Shown here one piece after another: positions 62,719 through 64,000 of a stretch of DNA of 64,000 nt. Each line of letters begins with the position of its first letter. Within the stretch, counting starts at the first letter, position 1. The notes beneath the pieces are model-generated. The model ran no database searches. It saw only the letters and a list, made by a program, of their open reading frames with translations, and was not told the DNA's origin. A program made the position numbers and the translations under genes. This DNA is from Prosthecobacter debontii (GTDB lineage: Bacteria > Verrucomicrobiota > Verrucomicrobiia > Verrucomicrobiales > Akkermansiaceae), in contig CAMBPB010000001.1 of assembly GCA_945869465.1 (NCBI GenBank), positions 62,001 to 126,000 on the forward strand. The letters run 5' to 3'.

Positions 62719-64000
62719 TCAGGCGAAGGTGGTTGCGGATTCGGGCGCGTCCACCCATTTGCCGTGTTCGCGGATGAGATCGATTAGGCGTTCCACCGCC
62801 TGATCTTCCGGGATGTTGAACTTCACCGCGGTCTTGCCGACATACAGGTTGATTTTGTTAGGAGCGCCGCCGACATAGCCGAAATCGGCGTCCGCCATTT
62901 CGCCGGGACCGTTGACGATGCAGCCCATCACGGCGATACGCACGCCCTTGAGGTGGCCGGTCGCGGCGCGGATTTTGCGCGTGGTGGACTGCAAGTTGAA
63001 CAAGGTCCGGCCGCAACTCGGGCAGGCGACGTAGTCCGTCTTGAAAATGCGGGTTCCGGCCGCCTGCAGGATGTTGTAAGCGAGGCGCAGCGATTGGCCG
63101 GGAGCGGTCTCGCCGCGGACGAGCACGGCATCGCCGATGCCATCGCAGAGCAACGAGCCGATGTTCCGCGCGGAGCGGAGGAGGGCGCTTGGGAAATCAT
63201 CGTTTGAAGTTGGCGGTTGCAGGGTGTCCTTCAACAAAACCGGATGTCGCGGATCGACTTTGGCGGCTAACAATCGGAACGCCGGGATGACCTCCATGTC
63301 GGTTCCGTCCGCCACGGTGACAAGACAGGTTTCGTGGCGGGCATTTACGGCGGCCACCGCCGGATCGTCGTTCGGGTCGATTTCCATGACGCCGGATTTT
63401 TCGAGAATGATCTCCGGTTTGAAGTCGCCCATCGCGGGAATCTTGTGGGCGAGGGCGTTCCAGCGGTCCTGAGTGGTGAGGACACGCACGGTGTTTTCAC
63501 CGCCGAGGGCATGGCCCATGATGGCGATTGGCGAACTACGGCGTCTTTCGTAGGAGAAGGGATCGTAGGAGAAGGGATCGTAGGAGGGTGTGAATGAGGT
63601 GGCTGGAGCATCTTGCTCCAGGCCGTCACCGGAGCGTCTCGCTTTGAGGGCCGCTCCGTACCTCGATCCCGTCCACTCCGCCGAAGCGCTCCCCTTCCTC
63701 GGATTCGCCAAAACATACCGGACCTGATGCCTGAAATCCTCCGCATCCCTCACCAAATGATCATAATATTCCTCCTGCCAGAACGATCCTTGCCGCCCCA
63801 AAAGTTCATTGGCTTTCTTCGCGCTGAAGGATTTCCATGATTGAATGATCTTCTCCAAGTCCTGCCCGTCCGCGGGACGAAGCACGGCATGCACATGATT
63901 GGGCATCACCGACCATGCGAGCAATGTGTAACGCTCGCCATCGAAGTGTCTCACCGCATTCTCTATCAGCCTGGCGATTTCCGGCCGTTTGAGAAGACAC
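62719..64000 (-). CDS. ispG: RAYT transposase fused in frame to C-terminal half of IspG (5' end beyond window)
   Basis: One open frame runs from the right edge (CLLKRPEIARLIENAV... reading in) to 62719. The first ~120 residues are a RAYT: LLAWSVMPNHVHAVLRP (HxH), SFWQEEYYDHLVRDAEDFRH (catalytic Tyr region) and VRYVLANPRK. After a REP palindrome translated as GLEQDAP and a short tandem repeat, IspG begins at about YDPFSYERRR: GGENTVRVLTTQDRWNALAH, LLCDGIGDAVLVRGETAPGQ, then DYVACPSCGRTLFNLQS and VAVMGC-type IAVMGCIVNGPGEMADADFG with its 4Fe-4S cysteines. This is the plant/chlamydial long-form C terminus. The IspG catalytic TIM barrel is not on this side of the insertion. Confidence 0.85.
   Translation of the reverse strand, partial: CLLKRPEIARLIENAVRHFDGERYTLLAWSVMPNHVHAVLRPADGQDLEKIIQSWKSFSAKKANELLGRQGSFWQEEYYDHLVRDAEDFRHQVRYVLANPRKGSASAEWTGSRYGAALKARRSGDGLEQDAPATSFTPSYDPFSYDPFSYERRRSSPIAIMGHALGGENTVRVLTTQDRWNALAHKIPAMGDFKPEIILEKSGVMEIDPNDDPAVAAVNARHETCLVTVADGTDMEVIPAFRLLAAKVDPRHPVLLKDTLQPPTSNDDFPSALLRSARNIGSLLCDGIGDAVLVRGETAPGQSLRLAYNILQAAGTRIFKTDYVACPSCGRTLFNLQSTTRKIRAATGHLKGVRIAVMGCIVNGPGEMADADFGYVGGAPNKINLYVGKTAVKFNIPEDQAVERLIDLIREHGKWVDAPESATTFA
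63548..63588. repeat. 15-bp tandem repeat at the RAYT-ispG junction
   Basis: Unit TCGTAGGAGAAGGGA occurs twice (63548-63562, 63563-63577) followed by a partial third copy. On the minus strand it encodes SYDPFSYDPFSYE, so the IspG YDPFSYE segment is duplicated right at the edge of the inserted transposase sequence. Confidence 0.85.
63603..63621. repeat. REP-type palindrome at the RAYT 3' end
   Basis: CTGGAGCA-TCT-TGCTCCAG, a perfect 8-bp stem with a 3-base loop, located just after the RAYT domain and inside the fused reading frame. Matches the form of REP hairpins bound and cut by RAYT proteins and resembles the palindrome after lptB at 42579-42596 in layout. Confidence 0.75.

Overview
The window is GC-rich, densely coding bacterial DNA that fits a member of the Verrucomicrobiota, probably a Verrucomicrobiae relative of Luteolibacter or Haloferula. 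This is inferred from gene content, not from a marker search. The supporting genes are an LL-diaminopimelate aminotransferase (dapL), citramalate synthase (cimA), clpS next to a DUF2017 gene, an IspG of the long plant/chlamydial type, kdsA/lptB genes of a Gram-negative envelope, and secreted proteins with Verrucomicrobia-like tandem C-terminal modules. Starts almost never have a Shine-Dalgarno sequence. Many are instead preceded directly by a run of cytosines.

Region 1 (1-35,454, all minus strand) is one large exopolysaccharide/O-antigen locus. In transcription order it holds: an initiating sugar transferase (34,543-35,454), a remnant Gfo/Idh dehydrogenase, an N-acetyltransferase and DegT aminotransferase for an amino sugar, a Wzc-like chain-length/ATPase protein, a NodB-like deacetylase, a second polyprenyl-phosphate sugar transferase, a PssD/PssE pair, an acetyltransferase, a tandem GT2-GT2 protein, a secreted CHB_HEX-type protein, GT4 and GT8-like transferases, an O-antigen ligase/polymerase-like membrane protein, another acetyltransferase and GT2, an ABC exporter (Wzm/Wzt), a class IV aminotransferase, a GNAT protein, a truncated nucleotidyltransferase, a DUF5672 glycosyltransferase, a 2,937-residue repeat adhesin, another acetyltransferase and the start of a glucose-1-phosphate cytidylyltransferase. 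ATGA overlaps join many of these genes. The locus carries parts of both ABC-dependent and Wzy-dependent export. Two near-identical 19-bp sequences with a TTACG-N6-CGTAA dyad lie upstream of the adhesin and upstream of the first polysaccharide gene.

Region 2 (36,151-44,811) has gspF and gspE on the minus strand. Divergent from them is a plus-strand envelope operon: DUF1844, kdsA, an LptC-LptA fusion, lptB, a small secreted protein, an M23 peptidase and a RidA protein.

Region 3 (45,090-54,063) holds an LtaS/EptA-like membrane hydrolase divergent from a diacylglycerol glycosyltransferase, then a HAD hydrolase, thiG, a parvulin isomerase, an L,D-transpeptidase and hflX.

Region 4 (54,371-64,000) holds cimA, a broken 3-methyladenine glycosylase, grpE-dnaJ-rsmE, a REP-associated tyrosine transposase (RAYT), dapL, DUF2017, clpS, and a second RAYT fused in frame to the C-terminal half of ispG at the right edge. 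A REP-type palindrome is translated at that junction. This apparent split of an essential isoprenoid gene is the most surprising structure in the window.
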